DNA of 64,000 bases from NCBI GenBank assembly GCA_022747635.1, contig JAKTNV010000007.1, forward strand, positions 11,559,997 to 11,623,996, given 5' to 3'. The notes under the pieces are model-generated. The model had not been told where the DNA came from, did no database searches, and worked only from the letters and a program-made list of their open reading frames with translations. Shown here piece after piece: positions 34,772 to 46,540 of this stretch (the stretch's first letter is position 1; each line of letters opens with the position of its first letter). The translations under genes were made by a program, and so were the position numbers. Origin of the DNA: Hetaerina americana (taxonomy: Eukaryota > Arthropoda > Insecta > Odonata > Calopterygidae).

Positions 34772-35157
34772 CGAGGCATGCTCATAAAGTAAGGGTCGTT
34801 TGATCACAGGAAAAATATACCCATATGAAACACATTTTATTGGCACTTTCACTTACCTACAAACCTACTCCACTTCTCTACATAATCGCCGGTCACTTCT
34901 AAGCATTTTTCGTACCGCTGCACCAGCTTATTCAACCCCTCTGTATAGAAGCTCGCCGCCTGAGAGATAAACCAATGAACAACGCCGTTCTTGAGTTCCT
35001 CTTCGGTTTCGAATCGTTGTCCACCGGGCCACTGGTTCAAGTGCAAGAAGAGGAAGTAGTCGCTAAGCGCAAGGTCAGGACTGTACGGTGGGTGGTCAAA
35101 GAGTTCCCAACAAATTTAAATATATGCAAACGGCCCTTACTTTATGAACATGCCTCG
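34772..35157 (-). mobile_element. Short mariner derivative (386 bp)
   Basis: Termini CGAGGCATGCTCATAAAGTA (34772) and CGAGGCATGTTCATAAAGTA (minus strand from 35157) are inverted repeats with two mismatches over the first 31 bases. TA flanks the right end (35158-35159) and the left has CA, probably a mutated TA. Inside is only the transposase C-terminus. A different mariner family from the 17.8 kb copy. Confidence 0.85.
34849..35109 (-). pseudogene. mariner transposase C-terminus with third catalytic Asp
   Basis: Reading upstream of the first ATG in the same frame gives WELFDHPPYSPDLALSD, the mariner signature with the third aspartate of the DD34D triad. It continues through ETEEELKNGVVHWFISQ and KLVQRYEKCLEVTGDYVEKW to the natural stop. 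The helix-turn-helix domains and the first two catalytic aspartates are gone. About 85 of roughly 345 residues remain. The open frame and good termini suggest a young, non-autonomous element. Confidence 0.85.
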
Positions 35158-35159
35158 TA

Positions 35160-38085
35160 TACATATATTTATATTTAATTGAATATAATTAGAATTTATA
35201 ATGACGATTGATACATATGTACCATATAATTACGAACTATTTGAATGTTCCCAAATGTTACATCATTTAAATTAGCCAATGATAAATATAACTCATGGTG
35301 GATTATAGGAGCAATAAATATTTACAGATGATAGCCCTGAAAGCCGTCTGGTGGGAAGTGCCTCACATAAAGTAAGAGTGAAACTTTATTTTAAACATAT
35401 GAAATTGAATTTTCCAACTTTTCTACATTTTAATCATTGATTGACAACATTTTTTAAACTGGAAAAGGGCTGAAGTGGTGATGATCCGGAGGATGCCAAT
35501 ATGTAAATGAAAACAGGCAACCGGTGAAGAGCATGTCCAAGTTCACATTCCTGCTAGAGAGGCTACTTCAACTTCGTAGCGCAGCGCTTCGCTCGGAAGG
35601 CATTAAAGGACGCTGAGGAAGGAGTTCGCCCGCCTACGCAAGGGCGTTCCGCTATCCGAGCGATCTACGGCCGACCCTGGCCATAAGAAAGTCCGCTGAA
35701 ATCACCCTCTATAGGTTTTCCATAAATCGCTTTATTTACTAGACTGGACCAACCAATTCCTACCCCTTTGACATTTTTCGAGCACGCTAAAATGATTTAT
35801 GGCGTCCCAACCTTATTTTCCTTTCGGTTATTTTTGGGCGTTGAGAGCAGCAGCTGTATAATATTTCTCCAACGGGGAACGAGAAGTTCACCACCAAATT
35901 AATGGGATCCCAAAAGTTGCATTACATTTTCCTCAGAGGAGCAACTACTTATTCAAGTTTAAATATTGAAAAACCTGCACTGTGAAAGCAAAAGCATTTC
36001 TTTCTGATTTTAATTTGTCTGCTTATTTTGTGAGTGTTTGAAACATGTCGAACTTTTCTGTATAATTTTAACATTATCATTTTTCAATACCTTAAACTTT
36101 TAATCAATTTAAAATTCAAAAATTATATAAAACAGGATGAAAAATGTAGAGATTACCAGTGCGTACATAGTAAATGAACTTACTTAAGACTTACAATGAC
36201 AATTTTTGTCCCAAAAATAACTTTGAAATTGAAAATTACTTTACTAGTTTTCATTATTATTATTTCATAACTTCAAATAAGACCGAACTAAACTATTGAC
36301 ACTCCAAAGAAATGTAATTTTTTTTCAAAATTCTTTAAATTTTTCAATTATTAAAGTGATTACTTTTGGAAAAACGTACTCAGAAAGTTATATATAAGTT
36401 AAGTGTTTGGTTACGAAATATTTAATGCTTACAAATTACTATTCATTAAAATTTAATTATAATCATTTAAATTAATGTAATATATCCTGCTCAAATATTA
36501 GGTTTAGATGCAATTCATCAGAGAGAGGGAAAATAGTCGAGACGAAAGCTGTGAGGACCACATCCTAGTTCTAACACGTACGCCAGTTAGCCGTTCAACT
36601 TTCGCACGGCGACCGGTGGGTGCCTGGAGCAGCTTTAACGCTTTCTGCATGACAGGTAACAGAGGACCGGAAAGTCGCGATAAATCCTATGTCCTTCGGG
36701 ACCTGATCCCTGCGCATTCTTGCAGGATGTACCCGCCCACCAATCACAGCCCTGGAACTGAACGGAATTGCGAATAAAGGTAAACTAAAGTTACTCAATT
36801 ACAGTAAATCGAAGTTCAAGATTTGGCTCCTGTGTGGGGCGAATGGCCTCCTTTTATGCAAAAAACAATTTTCCCTGTTAATATGACCAAAAGATGACCG
36901 ATTTCTATCTAGAAGCGTTTAATTTTATTCGGCGAGTGGAAAACTTAGATCATGTTACACAACTAACACGTCACTTATATTCTAACATTTCTATTTGTGA
37001 AGAGTGAAAGAATAAAATCAAATAAATAAATTTGTAAGTTTTTTCAAAACTACATTTTTGAATGTAATGAAAAGGATTTTATTCCACTGATGAGTTTCTG
37101 TTTTATAGTTTAACATTCATGATCGGTTAAAGAGGTCGATTTCAAGAAAAAACTTCGGTACTGATATCCTCAACGTTATTACCTGGAACAAGAGCTAGGT
37201 CTGCCTTGATGTTCGGCCTTTCGTGCACAACTCGATCTTTGTCACACTCCGTCGGGAGGTGTGTCACACTCGTGACAGTGAGCCGTACTCATCGCATCGG
37301 GGCCGTGTTCTCTCTTCTGTAAAGAGATACGAGTCAGTCGAATAGCAGAGTCCCATTCCCAAACGAGTAACAGAAGGGTGACTCCTTCAATTCGGATACT
37401 CCTGACAGAAGAGGCACACATTTAAGTTTCCTGAAGTAATCTTTGACTTACTGGTAATTTCATAATCAGCAAATAACTCAACTATATAGTTTCTAAGGAA
37501 AAGATTAAAACAAAATATACAGCCACCGCTTATTTTATGTAGCAATTAAATTTTCCCGGAAGATTTAATCGCTAACTAAAATAATAAGTTGATAAACTGT
37601 GTGTTTATCAGATCAAGTGAGATAGAAGTCTTCGAGAAAATTTATATCAGAGGAAAACAAACAAAGGCATCGGAAACGTCGAGTTAGCGATAGATGATGA
37701 AAACCAAATTAAAGGACTAATGACATGCTCCTTCGAAAAGCAGTTGAAGAGTAAGTCGTATGAAAAACAATGGCGAGAGAAGGAAAGCAAAATAGACGTA
37801 ACCTGAGGCACCCTGGGTTGACTGAACATCGGTTTGGCTCCATAGAATGGAAGGATTAGAGGACGGTCAATGATGACTCACGAGAAGCGAGTGATGGGAG
37901 GCAACGGCCGGGAGTCTATGAAAGAACAAATTTATATGCGATAATATAATAGTATGATAATGTGATATGATAATAATAAATAATGATAATAGTATGAGAA
38001 TTGGAGAGATTCAATGCAGTCAATTCATGGGGTGAAGGCGCACAAGATGGTGTCCAGTTTTCTCGGCAGTTTCGAAACGAGTATC
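35160..38085. other. No gene recognised
   Basis: AT-rich. A slightly GC-richer patch lies at 35560-35700 and another at 36500-36780 with an unrecognised 89-codon frame. A TATGATAATA-rich stretch is at 37940-37995. No transposon motif was found. Confidence 0.45.
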
Positions 38086-38375
38086 TAAGATACATCTACA
38101 TCTGTATAATACCCCCCGCCGCCGCAAGGGCGTGTGGCGGGGGGTGTTAGGTCACCACCCGTAAAAAGGAGCAATGCCATATGCAAAATCAACAGCATGC
38201 AAAACTACACCCACAGCGGCGTACACACTCATGCAAAAATCCCGTCATCCAATACCAATGCAAACATATATGCCGTAAACCAACAAGCAATTGCACCCCA
38301 GGATGCAACATGAAATCCATCCAGCATCGATTCCAACAACCATCCAAGATAGGGCTCATGCGATATGCTTGTTAG
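38086..38375 (-). repeat. LINE 3'-tail repeat, copy 4 (longest on this strand)
   Basis: Plus view: CATCTACATCTGTATAATAC (the ATGTAG-type tail repeat in reverse), then CCCCCCGCCGCCGCAAGGGC, GTGTGGCGGGGGGTGTTAGG, then a body with CAACAGCATGCAAAACTACA and CACTCATGCAAAAATCCCG. The body matches the nested insertion at 53309-53722 in inverted orientation and the 17.3 kb copy. The coding part, if any, is truncated away. Confidence 0.7.
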
Positions 38376-39789
38376 TTTTTTTTAGGAATATTTTGCTTAG
38401 TGTTTTTAGTCTAAAATAATATAAAGTTAGCATTAATTGAAATGCTTATCACTTCCATCGAGTCTTGAAAACTGGTGCACTGGCAAACAAAATATCTGTA
38501 TGCTGTGAAACATAGAAGGTCGAATTGAGACCAAACTAAAGCGAGGCTCTGTATTTACTCGTAGGAACACGACCCTTAATTCGAGGATATTTCATTTTCA
38601 TTCTGAGGCTAAATAGAACTCTTAAGAAAGGATTTATTGACAGACTAACTTCTTAAAATATTCCGGATATCATCAAGAAACTTATTTTATTTGTTTGTGC
38701 ACAGCCCCTAACATAGATTGAAGTGGATGATACCGTCAAAGGCGCCCTCGTATATTTTGATCTCGCTCCACAGACGAGCCCCACATCCTTTGAAAGCCCA
38801 AGCTGACCAGAGCCCTTCTGTGACGCAGTGAGAGGGTACGCTGTGGGCGTGTCAGAAGTTCGAGCTCGTAAAACTACCTGCGTCGCGTGATTTTCTTTTT
38901 TTTAGAGCTCGCAGCTAGGTAACCGTGTCACTGCTCTCCTCTCTATGAAAATATGCCCCGCGAGAGGGGGGACATGATCTTTTCCGTCTCATGCAAAAGA
39001 GTCATAACCATGTCTGCGACCCCTCCCCGGAAAATAGCGTGCCCCCGTTCCCAGGCCCTTCTGACCCTATCACAGCATGTGAAAATCCTTCCACCCCCAA
39101 CTTAAAAATCTGCTGCGGAAACTGTAACATTAATCTTTTGTCTCTCTTGAGGACTTCACCCGGCACAAAGACTTCTTGACGACGCAACACTAAGCTTGGT
39201 TCGGCTCCCTGAGGGAAACGGGTGACCTAAATTGAAAAATGGCGACGAAACGGAAGGACGATCAACGAAACGGGCATTCGTTTTTATTCGTGGTGGCCGC
39301 TATTTTCCATTCAGGAAAAATGGCTTTTACTCCTCAACTTCTGGAACTGTGTTCTCGTGAGACGACAACTGCTCTAAGCACCACCCAGAGACATTTGCAT
39401 CCCATTGCTATATGTCTTCAGTGCGCATTTTACACCTGTGGAGTCCATCACAAGCAAATTTTCAATGCACGTTTCCAAAACTCGCTCTGAGCAAAATCAA
39501 ATTGTTCTTGTCTGGCGAAAAGTGTTTGCAATTTCTGGCATAAAACAAAATATTAATTGGCAAGATTTGGAAAGTCATTTGAAATTGGTAAATGCAATCA
39601 GGCCTGTGACAGTGCCTTGCTAAATCAGAAGCATCAGTGTCACAGGGGACTAGTTACATTAGAAGGACCTTGACATTGCATATAACGGTGCTACGGTAGA
39701 CCAGCGGCACAGTGATACGCAATTTGTTGAGGTTTGCATGATTTCAGGGAGCATAAAAATGTGTATAGCAAAGTTGAGTACTCCTCCCG
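38376..39789. other. No gene recognised
   Basis: A moderately GC-rich part (38750-39250) has overlapping 62-codon frames on both strands and an 83-codon frame at 39239, none recognised. It could hold an exon, but I see no supporting motif. Confidence 0.35.
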
Positions 39790-39920
39790 GTAACAATTTC
39801 GGGGTGTAAAAATCATTCGCCAGGGCGAATGATTTTTACACTCTGAAATTGTTGCATTGAATTGCACATTAGCGGATGACTGATGATTACTGTTGCGGCA
39901 TCTCCCGCAGTTTCTTTGGA
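39790..39920. repeat. Collapsed SINE palindrome, copy 3
   Basis: Arms 39790-39821 and 39823-39855 form an almost perfect palindrome with a single central base (GTAAAAATCATTCGCC, A, GGGCGAATGATTTTTAC). The body in the orientation opposite to the 29.6 and 30.3 kb copies follows (plus view GCACATTAGCGGATGACTGA, then GCGGCATCTCCCGCAGTTTC). The tRNA-like centre is absent. Confidence 0.75.
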
Positions 39921-40860
39921 ACTCCTCCTGTCTTAAGAAAAATCCTGGCATTTAAAACGATAATTTAATTTCAAATGTATTGTGTTCCCGGGCTATCTTC
40001 TTTTAAGCAATATCCTCACGGCAAACAAACTCACAGCCTGAGATCTACCGCTCTTCTAGAGCGTGTGATATGCAAGCTATAATGTACAATTCTCCAGATA
40101 GCATTTCGATCTTAAAATATACGATTTTTTAATACTAAGTTAGTCAAATAAACCTAAGTTTCCTCTTTTAATGTGTTTCCTAGGGAAAATAATATTCAAA
40201 TTAGCATTACATGCTAGCAATAAAAATTACTGGGAAACAAGAGTGTGAAAACAATTACCGACTTTGATGAAAGCATTATTTTTCATTACCCGCCCTCTCA
40301 AGTCATTTAATTTGAATGAAGTACATATTTCTAAGTGTTTATAACAATATTAATCACGCACTTTACTGTGTCTGCCAAATGTAATAATAATATGCATAAT
40401 TAGAAATCTGGTGTGTCTAGGCGAGACGCGTTTCAGTCTCTATGGAAAGAAATTTTGAATTGAGGAGCGTATAAAAATTTCGTGATGTAAGATTTCCTGT
40501 TGTCTTACTCCTCTTCCAAGCTATCTTATTATGAAACAAGATCTATGGTACACACACAAAAGCAGGGGTCAGGTTCACTCTTTGAATATATGCTGGAAAT
40601 TGATAAAATATACAGAAATATCTATGGAGTATACTGATAACTAAAAATGTTGAGCCATCCAAAACCATTATATTCCGAATATAAGGATATTTGTGAAAGG
40701 AATTTGGTTAAAATTGACCTTCCCGAGGACCGAGAGCTTGCTTTTTCCCGACTTCAAACCAGAAAATCTTAATGCACTTGAGTCTGAATTAAATTTCCAG
40801 ACCATTCTTGGTTACTCTGCGTTCAATATCATCTACATAATATTCACAACATAAACAAAC
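39921..40860. other. No gene recognised
   Basis: AT-rich, with no frame or repeat I can identify. Confidence 0.5.
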
Positions 40861-40935
40861 TACATCTACATAATACCCCGCAAGCCGTCGTAAGGACGTG
40901 TGGCAGGGAGTAGTAGGTCACCAGCAATTCTACAT
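40861..40935 (-). repeat. LINE 3'-tail repeat, copy 5
   Basis: Plus view ACATCTACATAATACCCCGC, AAGCCGTCGTAAGGACGTGT, GGCAGGGAGTAGTAGGTCAC. Only the tail is present. It includes the ACATCTACATAATA end that corresponds to the TATTATGTAGATGTAGATG terminus of the plus-strand copy at 53.7 kb. Confidence 0.65.
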
Positions 40936-40984
40936 ATATTTCCTTTATTTCCTCGATCCCTTCTATTTCATCAATGGCAACTCA

Positions 40985-41845
40985 TTCATTCATTGTTCTT
41001 AGAATAACTTGAACAGCATGATGCTTTTGCATGAAAACGGGATAGGCGAGACCGTAAACTTGATTGGTACAAAGTTGAAAAGGGGGTGGGGGAAAAACAA
41101 AGTTACAAGAAAGGGGTGGGACAGGGAACACACTCTAGGTAACTTGGGAGTGTTTGAGAAACAGTGGCCCACGTACACCAGAATCACATACCAAAAAGTC
41201 AAAATAAATAATAAAAATTAAAACAAATTTACAGCCTCTCGATCACTAGGGTGTGTTAAGAAATAACAGCACTCCCGTAAATCGCATTCACACGCACACA
41301 CAGGATTTGCAAGGATCCCTCCTATGACAGTGACCCGCCAGTCACACAGACGCAAGACAAATTATAAAACTAATGTTACAAAACAGGACGGACTTACGTA
41401 AATTGGCAATCAATCAATCACTCGGGTGTGTTAGGCCTTTGTGAATCGCACTCACTCACTCGTCCAGTGTTTAAAAGGATCCCTCCTATGTCAGTGACCC
41501 GCCAATTACACTGGTGAATGCAAAAAATAAAACAATGCACGCACGCTTTTGCTTATTCACTCAATCAGTCAGGTGTGGTTTTCCGAAAACAGTGACCTTT
41601 GCGATTCACAGGTACTCACTCTTTCAGGGTTTACCAGGATTTCTCCTAAGCCAGGGACCCGTCAATCATACAGAAGTAACAAACGGAACAGAATGGACGT
41701 ACGTAAACACGCAATCACTCGGGTGTATCAGACCTTTGTGAATCGCACACAATCACTCTTTCAAGGTTTGGAAGGATTCCTCCTATACCAGGGGCCACAA
41801 TCACACAAACAAAAAAATAAGGAAGTAGGAATCGGGGATAAGTAA
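40985..41845 (+). repeat. Dispersed repeat with internal tandem units, copy 2
   Basis: A leader (CATGAAAACGGGATAGGCGA, GACCGTAAACTTGATTGGTA) precedes about four tandem units of roughly 150-170 bp starting near 41236, 41404, 41555 and 41710. Each unit contains CACTCGGGTGTGTTAGGCCT-like, GTGAATCGCACTCACTC-like and GGATCCCTCCTATGTCAGTG-like words and has diverged from the others. The leader and units match 12445-13010 in reverse. No coding potential. Candidates are a non-autonomous element carrying internal tandem repeats or a dispersed satellite fragment. Confidence 0.7.
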
Positions 41846-41862
41846 GTGCCTAGAGAAAACCT

Positions 41863-41900
41863 GACACCAGGTGTTTTGACTGCCAATCAGGCCTCTTCAG
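41863..41900 (-). ncRNA. Hammerhead-ribozyme-like core (hypothesis)
   Basis: The minus strand reads CTGAAGA (41900-41894, exact CUGANGA), then a weak hairpin (GCC/GGC), then AAAA where GAAA is expected, then a self-complementary segment (ACACC-T-GGTGT) and C. Three bases before the heptamer pair with three bases after the final C. The G-to-A change at the GAAA position lies where TCGAAA would have held a CpG, so it may be decay. Stem II is poor, so activity is doubtful. Confidence 0.3.
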
Positions 41901-44121
41901 AGAAGAATTATTTTATAAGTTTCGTGGTAGTGTACCTTGAGAGACTCGAAACAAAAATCAAGTGATAAAAAAATAATTCACTGCCAATTTCCTACATTCA
42001 ATAACTATATTCACTCTAGTAAAATTTCTTATTTTTTTAAGACGGTAAAAAAAGTATTAGAATTCAGTGGAATTATTTTTTTATCATTAAAGAAGGTTTT
42101 CCGAAGTGAATAGATATAAAAAAAAGCTTCCTTACATTTTTACCCTTTGCGTGCTTATTTTAATTAAGTCTCGTAATGCGATTCGTTTTGCAGTGAAAAA
42201 ATAAATATTCTCAGAGTAGACGTCATTAGTTCTACCTCTGGAAGTTTTTAAGTCAGAGGTACTTATTTAATAAAAACAAACTTCAGCTCCCGACTCATAT
42301 TCCAGGTCGACTGAATGCCTCATTTAACTCGAGAAGAAAGGCGCATTTTTACTAAGGATTCTCTTTTTCACCTCGCATTAAACGCGAACTTCAGTAATAG
42401 GTTCTCCAGCTATTTCGCGTTACCATGCACACGCTGAAGTACATTTTATTGAGCAAAAAAATTATATGAAACCATTCCTTAGAAATCCAAAGTTCTCTTT
42501 TTTTTAATTTTTTTGCGGAATCTTGGAATTTAACGACAGCTCATTCTGTCGGTACCCACATTTTGCCAAAGCAATTTCACATGAATTTCTCTCTTCCCGC
42601 CTCAAATGGACTTTTTTAGGGTCACGACTTAACTTTCCTTTCTCTTCATTCACAGAAGGACTACGAATCCAATGTAGTAAAATAAAATAGGAAGCCGAGG
42701 CAGGTGGAGCACTATAAAACCGCAGACGGCCGTAAAATGGAGAACAGAGAGACCATTTGTTACTTCAATAATACCTTTGAGCCATGGTGTACATTATCCG
42801 TTCACACTAAAGGTTGGAGGCTGTTTCAATGAGAGACTAATATATCCATAATTCCCTTCCACCCGCCCCGCTGTAGTGTAGTTTGAACAGGTGACCAGTG
42901 AGTTGCGGTTACACAGGCTTTTACATTCAAATAAACTTTGGTCAAGACATTTCACGGCCACGATTCAAGACGTGATCAATGGCTTTAAAAACTTCCTTAA
43001 AGTCTTAAAAAAATTTCGAATATTTTACCTTCCCAATCGCATATTTTTTTCAATAAAATTTGATTGTTGTTGTAAGTTAATACGGTTTTGAATTAGAAAA
43101 AAACGCAGAAGTCGGTCAGCCAAGCATTTTTGCCACGCTGTTGCCCATTCGGAGGCGCACAAGGTGTGATCAAAGAAAGACCGGAATGATTTTATTCTGC
43201 GCAAACCGTTCAACGGATCGAAGAGAGACACAGTGTGCCATCTAGTGACAAATCTGACAACTAAAACGAGAGGTGTTGCGTTTGTTTACGTTGAGTCGTT
43301 ACGCAGCACCAGCGGTACGTGTCTTAACCTATTCGTCGACGCGTGCAATAGCAGCTTGTAAATTTGGATGGTTCTACTATGGAGACGGTCGGAAATAAAA
43401 GAAGGCAATTGGCTTTCCAATCATAGCCAAGAAGCAACTGAGGTCGTTTTAGCAAAGGAAACTAAACGGGAAGAACGCAAGGAGTGCTGGAAAAGTGGGG
43501 TTGGATCCCAGCGATACTCTAATTTAAAAAGCCTGCGGTGGGAAAATCGGCCACTGAATGATTTACCTATGCGTCCCTATGACATTTAAGGAACAGGAAA
43601 TTTGGGCAACAACTTTGCTAGAATCTGAAATGCAATTTGGTAATTGCTTGATGTAAGAAGCAATAGACTGTTATCCCTAGATAGAGCAACTGATAATATA
43701 TCATAAAAAAATGTCATCCTAGAAACAATCAATTTCCTGAAGACCACGGGCAAAATAACACTTTGTGCAAATGAAAATCAGGGTACCTTAGTAGGTGGAT
43801 GAATAATATCACCTAGGAATGACTTTTGATGTGACGTGAAATCACTACCGTTTTGTCGCGATACTCACAGAAGGAATGGCGAGAAACCCTTCATCATTCT
43901 TAAATATCAAGAAGTTGACTTAATGTTGGGACCATAGATAAAATTATAACAGACGGTTTCACTTGGATTGGTATGAGTCAAGCTTCTTAAAAGATGGAAA
44001 CCCGATAAGTTTCCGTTTGTTGGAAAATACTGATATCCAGACTAAGCATTCAATGAAGCTGCATAATACAAGGTTGGTATCAAAAGTATCGGTAACAATT
44101 ATTTCCTGACGTGTACGCGAA
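41901..44121. other. No gene recognised
   Basis: AT-rich. At 43156-43190 the words GGTGTGATCAAAGAAAGACC recall mariner-type termini, but I found no partner repeat nearby. Frames of 66-73 codons are unrecognised. Confidence 0.4.
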
Positions 44122-44541
44122 GTGCCGAACTCAGACCGCCGGTTAAGTGTGCGTAAGATCTCAAATCGCATTGGCATGGTAAATATGGCAGTGCACACCG
44201 TTTTCACTGAAAACGTTTCGATGCAAATCCCAAAGATCTTGAAAGGACAACCCAGAGCAGATTCGAGTGTCTACTTGCAAAGACCTTCTGCCATTGCATC
44301 GCGACGATTCCCCAACCCCCTTACAATCCCAAATGGGCACCAGCAGACTATTTCCTATCCCCAAAAGTGAAATCCTCCCTCAAAGGACACCACCATGGGA
44401 TCCTAAGTGCCTCAAAATAAGCTTGCACGCGTATTCTTAAGGATCTTCCGGAATAGGTCTACCATAGGAGCCTTCGAGTCGTGGAAAAGCTGCAAACAAA
44501 AGTGTGTCGATGCTTAAGGGAGGTACTTCGAAGAATTTTGA
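44122..44541 (+). pseudogene. mariner transposase, old internally deleted copy (plus)
   Basis: Three dispersed matches in order. At 44122-44250, SDRRLSVRKISNRIGM and AVHTVFTENVSM, the second helix-turn-helix region (usual form SDRRLSVRMI..LGI..TVHRILTEDL). At 44316-44410, PPYNPKWAPADYFLSPKVKS, the region of the third catalytic aspartate (usual form PPYSPDLAPADYFLFPK). At 44470-44541, AFESWKSCKQKCVDA, a stop, then GRYFEEF, the C-terminus. The first two aspartates' region is missing and several frameshifts are present. No terminal inverted repeats were identified. Ancient and inactive. Confidence 0.75.
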
Positions 44542-45361
44542 GGCATTGTAGCAACATCTGAAATAAATCTATTTTCCGAAACATTTTCTAATACTTTTTA
44601 TGCAAACTATGTATCTCATTACACGATTAGCCCTCCCAATTAGTTTTTCAAATGTAATTTGCTGCCTAATTGGCATCTACGCGGACGGAATGGAGAGGAT
44701 ATGCTGGAAGGAGGCCACAGGATTTACTGCGATGGGAATAAACTGAAACGCATCAAGATTGAGGGTGAGAGAATCACGTTTGCAGAAAAATTAAAAGATC
44801 CAAGGGATATTCTTAAATATCATAGATATGTACAAAGTAAATAATGGCTTACAAAATAAACCAAATGAATGCTATGAGGACGATGAAAATTTTTGTAAAG
44901 GGGGACCGAGTCAAGTGAAGAGGCGCCAATATCAAGATAACTGGGACTACGGAATAGAAAATGATATTAACGCAAGGAGTTTTCAAGAAAGGAGAAGAGT
45001 TTAGAAACAAAGCATGGCCGTCAGGAAGCAATATGAAATCGGAACTGGGAAGGAGAAGGAAATAGGATTTTGTCTAGGGAGTATTTTTTTCTGAGCTCTG
45101 ACATTATTAAAAAGAGAGTATGAGAGGACCGAGAATTTGAAGTACCCGTTAAAAATCATGCAAATGGCACAAGAGAGAGAGAGATTAAATTAAACTGCTG
45201 TATAAAATGCAATTTTAATATATATTACTTGAATATGTCTATTTCCAAATTGAATATGAATTAATATGAAATAGAAAATGAATTGCTCACAAATGGCCAT
45301 TCAAGAGTGAAAATGGTAAGCATAACAGTTTCAGGTTTAACTTTGAGGAATTCCTTCATTA
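44542..45361. other. No gene recognised
   Basis: Purine-rich 44660-45060 with frames of about 60 codons on both strands and no known motif. A GA-repeat lies near 45170-45182. Confidence 0.4.
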
Positions 45362-45632
45362 TGAGGGTAAAAAAGAAACTTTACACTTCCACAATAAAGA
45401 TTTAATATTTCGCGACCATGGTTTCAATTTTCTTCCGGTTTCCAACCATTTCAGATGCGGCACCTGGACTCAATTTACCCCCTCTCCCTTACTCCCCTCT
45501 TGGAGTCAGACTATATAAGTGGAAAAAATGTGTTGATGTATGATACCTAAGGATGATTCGCAGCATCAAAACCATGGTCGTGAAATATTAAAATCTTTAT
45601 TGCGGAAGTATAAAATTTCTTTTTTGCCCTCA
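45362..45632. repeat. Foldback repeat with long spacer
   Basis: Arms 45362-45424 and 45568-45632 are inverted repeats of about 64 bp (left AATATTTCGCGACCATGGTT, right AACCATGGTCGTGAAATATT). The spacer is 143 bases. Each inner edge carries a hammerhead-like end: on the minus strand GAAACCATGGTC, on the plus strand AAAACCATGGTC, where ACCATGGT is self-complementary and is followed by C. Upstream heptamers are CTGAAAT (minus, weak) and CTAAGGA (plus, 45547-45553). No coding capacity. Confidence 0.65.
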
Positions 45633-45845
45633 CAGTGAAAATGGTGTCGCGGTCAAGGAATAAGCCCAAAAAGAGGAGAGAGGAAGATATGAATGACTAT
45701 TGAAAAGAAGAAATTGGTCAAAATGAAAATTATGATGGAGGACAGATTGGTTAGAAAAATCAAGACTATGCAGCGGCAGACGATCACAAAGAAAAGGCGG
45801 CGTAAAAACCACTAGTAACACACTTGATATGTCATATTTGAAATT

Positions 45846-46160
45846 TTAGTACCCTGCAAGCCACCGCAAGGGTGTGTGGCAAGGGGTGAATACACATCAG
45901 ACTAATTTTGACGCGAATATGACCCAATGGCGGTCGGATAATATTATTATGATCCCTATCGTTCGTGAAAAAATGACATCTCAAATCTATCTGTTCTAAT
46001 ATAATCTCTCTAATTTTATTGACATGATCTCTCCTACGGTGGCACGATGGGGGTACACAAATGTTAGTTACTCTGGTTGCTTTTAAAAAGTTCTCCATGT
46101 ATTTGACAGAGGAATGGCATATTACAGTGTAATCCTGCTCTACCAATAGAGGCCCCACAT
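45846..46160 (-). pseudogene. CR1-clade LINE, 3' fragment
   Basis: The minus frame 46158-45832 contains TRVTNICVPPSCHRR, DHVNKIREIILEQIDLRCHF and GHIRVKISLMCIHPLPHTLA. It aligns with the decayed end of the CR1 copy at 1.9-3.5 kb (FNKIRERKCSTDRFKVSFF, GHVRVKLFWCVFTPC). The GC-rich tail follows (plus view CCCTGCAAGCCACCGCAAGG). Same family, opposite strand, strongly 5'-truncated. Confidence 0.75.
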
Positions 46161-46540
46161 AAGAGGCTTCTTAAATAAACCTAGTTCTTCTTTCGGTTGT
46201 GGGATGAGCCACGAAAAGTCTAAAGGCTAAACAATTAGATTGGTCGCAAATAACTGGAATCCTCAAAATATTGTCATTAATTTAGCGAGATGCAAAATGG
46301 AATCCACGGCATTCAATCCACCTAACGGCTAACTAGTGTTCTGTAGGAGATAGTTCAAGTAAACCCAATGGGACTAAAATCACCAAAGTGGCTGGTGATA
46401 AACAAATGTATTCAGCATAATCGAAATGTATGGACAGGGGTGTTAAATGTAAGCACCCTTTACTTTAAATACTTTGATGGGTCAGTCAGAAAAACTACGG
46501 ATTACACTAGTCATTTTTCACAGCTCTTGAAGTATTTATA

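Noticed and set aside
36508..36777. Possible host exon (89-codon frame)
   Set aside because: Neither a conserved motif nor convincing splice signals could be recognised.
41236..41845. CRISPR-like array
   Set aside because: Units are about 160 bp, diverged, without regular short repeats and unique spacers, and the genome is eukaryotic.
43156..43190. Mariner-type terminal repeat (GGTGTGATCAAAGAAAGACC)
   Set aside because: No inverted partner and no transposase remnant between it and the next mariner at 44.1 kb could be tied to it.
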